DNA of 64,000 bases from JAWPMT01 sp965229785 (GTDB lineage: Bacteria > Bacteroidota > Bacteroidia > Cytophagales > Cyclobacteriaceae), in assembly GCA_965229785.1 (NCBI GenBank), contig CBDDJS010000001.1, forward strand, positions 5,270,001 to 5,334,000, in the 5' to 3' direction. This document shows positions 63,773-64,000 of this stretch, piece after piece; the first letter of the stretch is position 1; each line of letters starts with the position of its first letter. The position numbers were made by a program, and so were the translations under genes. The notes beneath the pieces were generated by a model. The model had not been told where the DNA came from and did no database searches. It was given only the letters and a program-made list of their open reading frames with translations.

Positions 63773-64000
63773 TTATGCAGGGAGTCCCAGATATCCTTTG
63801 AAATGGTCTTTTACTTTGGATAGTCGTCCCAGGGCGATGGGCAAGGTTTGGCCATTTTTTAACGTCACCCCAGGTTCGGGAGCATAGACCAGCGTATCTA
63901 CTTCATCTTTGTTAACCAGGGTATTCCGATGCAATCGGATAAAGCCCCACGGTTCAAGCTCTTGTTCCATGAGTTTCATGGATTTACGCAAGTTGTAAGA
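63773..64000 (-). CDS. LytTR DNA-binding protein, C-terminal part (cut by window edge)
   Basis: The frame is open to the right edge, so the N-terminal part is outside the window; the first in-frame start codon visible (TTG at 63991) is probably internal. The visible residues contain the LytTR hallmark FIRLHRNTLVNKDEVDTL and the closing strands VTLKNGQTLPIALGRLSKVKDHF. LytTR domains bind direct repeats and are usually the output of response regulators, in Bacteroidetes often paired with a histidine kinase, which would lie beyond the edge. Confidence 0.8.
   Translation of the reverse strand, partial: SYNLRKSMKLMEQELEPWGFIRLHRNTLVNKDEVDTLVYAPEPGVTLKNGQTLPIALGRLSKVKDHFKGYLGLPA

Noticed and set aside
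1..64000. tRNA, rRNA, CRISPR, prophage or insertion-sequence genes
   Set aside because: No cloverleaf, repeat-spacer array, integrase or transposase was recognised by eye on either strand; a scan with dedicated tools could still find a missed short RNA.

Overview
The window looks like a chromosomal stretch of a gliding-type marine or soil Bacteroidetes, most likely order Cytophagales. The grounds are: secreted proteins with type IX secretion (T9SS) C-terminal sorting domains, SusC-like carboxypeptidase-regulatory/TonB receptors paired with DUF4249 lipoproteins, many lipoproteins, TAnnTTTG-type -7 promoter elements, frequent TTG/GTG starts, and Bacteroidetes-typical families (DUF2911, DUF3810, DUF4920, DUF3667, PadR-linked FtsX-like permeases). 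I saw no rRNA, tRNA, CRISPR, phage or insertion-sequence genes. Both window edges cut a gene: a WYL regulator on the left and a LytTR regulator on the right.

Layout. 0-9 kb: WYL regulator tail; a thioredoxin-like protein coupled to a one-piece TerB-ABC transporter; a lipoprotein; a bestrophin-like channel; a T9SS cargo protein. 8.6-13 kb: a MacAB-type operon (ATPase, two permeases, adaptor) on the minus strand. 13-28 kb: mostly small envelope proteins: DUF4249, a TMEM175-like channel, DUF2911-TPR, DUF2279, DUF4920, a collagen-like lipoprotein, an amine oxidase, a TonB receptor with its DUF4249 partner, a frameshifted MFS transporter and a DUF3810 metalloprotease-like protein. 28-36 kb: a B12-binding radical SAM protein, then two large secreted beta-propeller (BNR) proteins. 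36-44 kb, minus strand: an ADP-ribosylglycohydrolase lipoprotein coupled to a methylthioribose-kinase-like protein, a TPR lipoprotein, a serine hydrolase, a K+ channel, an inositol monophosphatase, a RelE-type toxin-antitoxin pair, pterin dehydratase and DUF493. 44-50 kb: glyS, MtfA-like peptidase, CPBP protease, dgt and a HEAT-like protein.

50-61 kb is the most unusual part. Two identical 15-bp dyads precede a prefix-domain FtsX-like permease and its PadR repressor. Then comes a secreted CHAT (caspase-like) protease with two duplicated lectin-like domains and TPRs. Last is a single 1157-residue ORF in which a membrane-anchored AraC-type DNA-binding domain is fused in frame to a complete FtsX/MacB-type permease. 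No ATPase gene accompanies these permeases. 61-64 kb: an outer-membrane barrel with a lysine-rich tail, a DUF3667 zinc-ribbon membrane protein, a secreted hypothetical protein and the LytTR fragment.

All functional names come from reading motifs by eye; no database search was run.
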